A program made the translations under genes and the position numbers. The notes beneath the pieces were generated by a model. That model ran no database searches and was not told the DNA's origin. It was given only the letters and a program-made list of their open reading frames with translations. A stretch of 46,656 nucleotides of DNA from an uncultured Dysgonomonas sp. (GTDB lineage: Bacteria > Bacteroidota > Bacteroidia > Bacteroidales > Dysgonomonadaceae). Shown piece by piece: positions 46,574-46,656 of the stretch (positions within the stretch are counted from its first letter, which is position 1; each line of letters starts with the position of its first letter). The DNA lies in assembly GCA_900556485.1 (NCBI GenBank), contig USOX01000021.1, positions 1 through 46,656 on the forward strand. Direction: 5' to 3'.

Positions 46574-46656
46574 TTAATCTTTCAATTCTTTAATTCTTAC
46601 ATTTTTAAATTTCAGAGGGGATCCATGTCCTAAGAAAGCGATATGCCCTTTTTTAT
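46574..46656 (-). CDS. C-terminal end of a DUF1080 (3-keto-disaccharide hydrolase-like) protein, partial
   Basis: The last 26 codons of a minus-strand gene cut by the window edge. They encode KKGHIAFLGHGSPLKF and then KNVRIKELKD before the stop at 46574. The G-H-I-A-x-x-G-H-G-S-P then (F/K)-x-N-(V/I)-R-I-K-E-L pattern is the conserved final strand of DUF1080 domains, a concanavalin-like fold often found in sugar-oxidation (3-keto-glycoside) pathways. It lies 103 nt upstream of the IPT/NHL gene in the same direction and may belong to the same operon. The identification rests on a short stretch. Confidence 0.65.
   Translation of the reverse strand, partial: KKGHIAFLGHGSPLKFKNVRIKELKD

Noticed and set aside
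1..46656. CRISPR arrays, tRNA or rRNA genes, insertion sequences, phage genes
   Set aside because: I saw no repeat-spacer pattern, no transposase or integrase frame, and no recognisable tRNA or rRNA sequence; a covariance-model search was not possible.

Overview
The window looks like a chromosomal segment from a low-GC member of the Bacteroidota, order Bacteroidales. A Dysgonomonas-like gut or environmental bacterium is my guess; I could not run a phylogeny. The case rests on two complete SusC/SusD pairs, a hybrid two-component system (HTCS) sensor, many lipoproteins with Bacteroidota-style lipoboxes, the absence of clear Shine-Dalgarno sites, and promoter motifs matching the Bacteroidota -7 consensus TAnnTTTG.

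Region 1 (1-11.7 kb) is mostly housekeeping and envelope genes. In order it holds a Yellow/MRJP-like lipoprotein, class II fumarase, a small helical hypothetical protein behind an L,D-transpeptidase lipoprotein, a TauE/SafE permease, a cupin-AraC regulator, a small DUF4405-like membrane protein, a YdcF-like protein, a DHFR/RibD-like reductase, and a DUF2339-DUF3999 membrane pair of unknown function.

Region 2 (11.7-15.5 kb, minus strand) is a two-gene unit. It encodes a TonB-dependent receptor of the Caulobacter/Xanthomonas-like type, unlike SusC, followed by a secreted purple-acid-phosphatase-like metallophosphoesterase. A hairpin terminator separates it from region 3.

Region 3 (15.6-34.5 kb, minus strand) is a full polysaccharide utilization locus (PUL1). 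It reads susC, susD, two surface lipoproteins with carbohydrate-binding-like domains, then GH2 (with a discoidin domain), a clan GH-D enzyme, GH36, GH43 and GH3. All gaps are under 60 nt, so it looks like one operon. All recognisable enzymes appear exo-acting or debranching; I see no endo-glycanase. This suggests import and trimming of a branched oligosaccharide carrying galactose, pentose and a beta-linked (mannose- or glucose-like) backbone.

Region 4 (34.7-38.7 kb, plus strand) is a 1317-residue HTCS regulator, divergent from PUL1. A 20-bp perfect inverted repeat lies midway in the shared intergenic region.

Region 5 (38.9-46.7 kb, minus strand) is a second susCD locus (PUL2). It reads DUF1080 protein (cut by the window edge), IPT/NHL-repeat lipoprotein, susC, susD, DUF1735/DUF4361 lipoprotein, strong terminator. 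No glycoside hydrolase of this locus lies inside the window.
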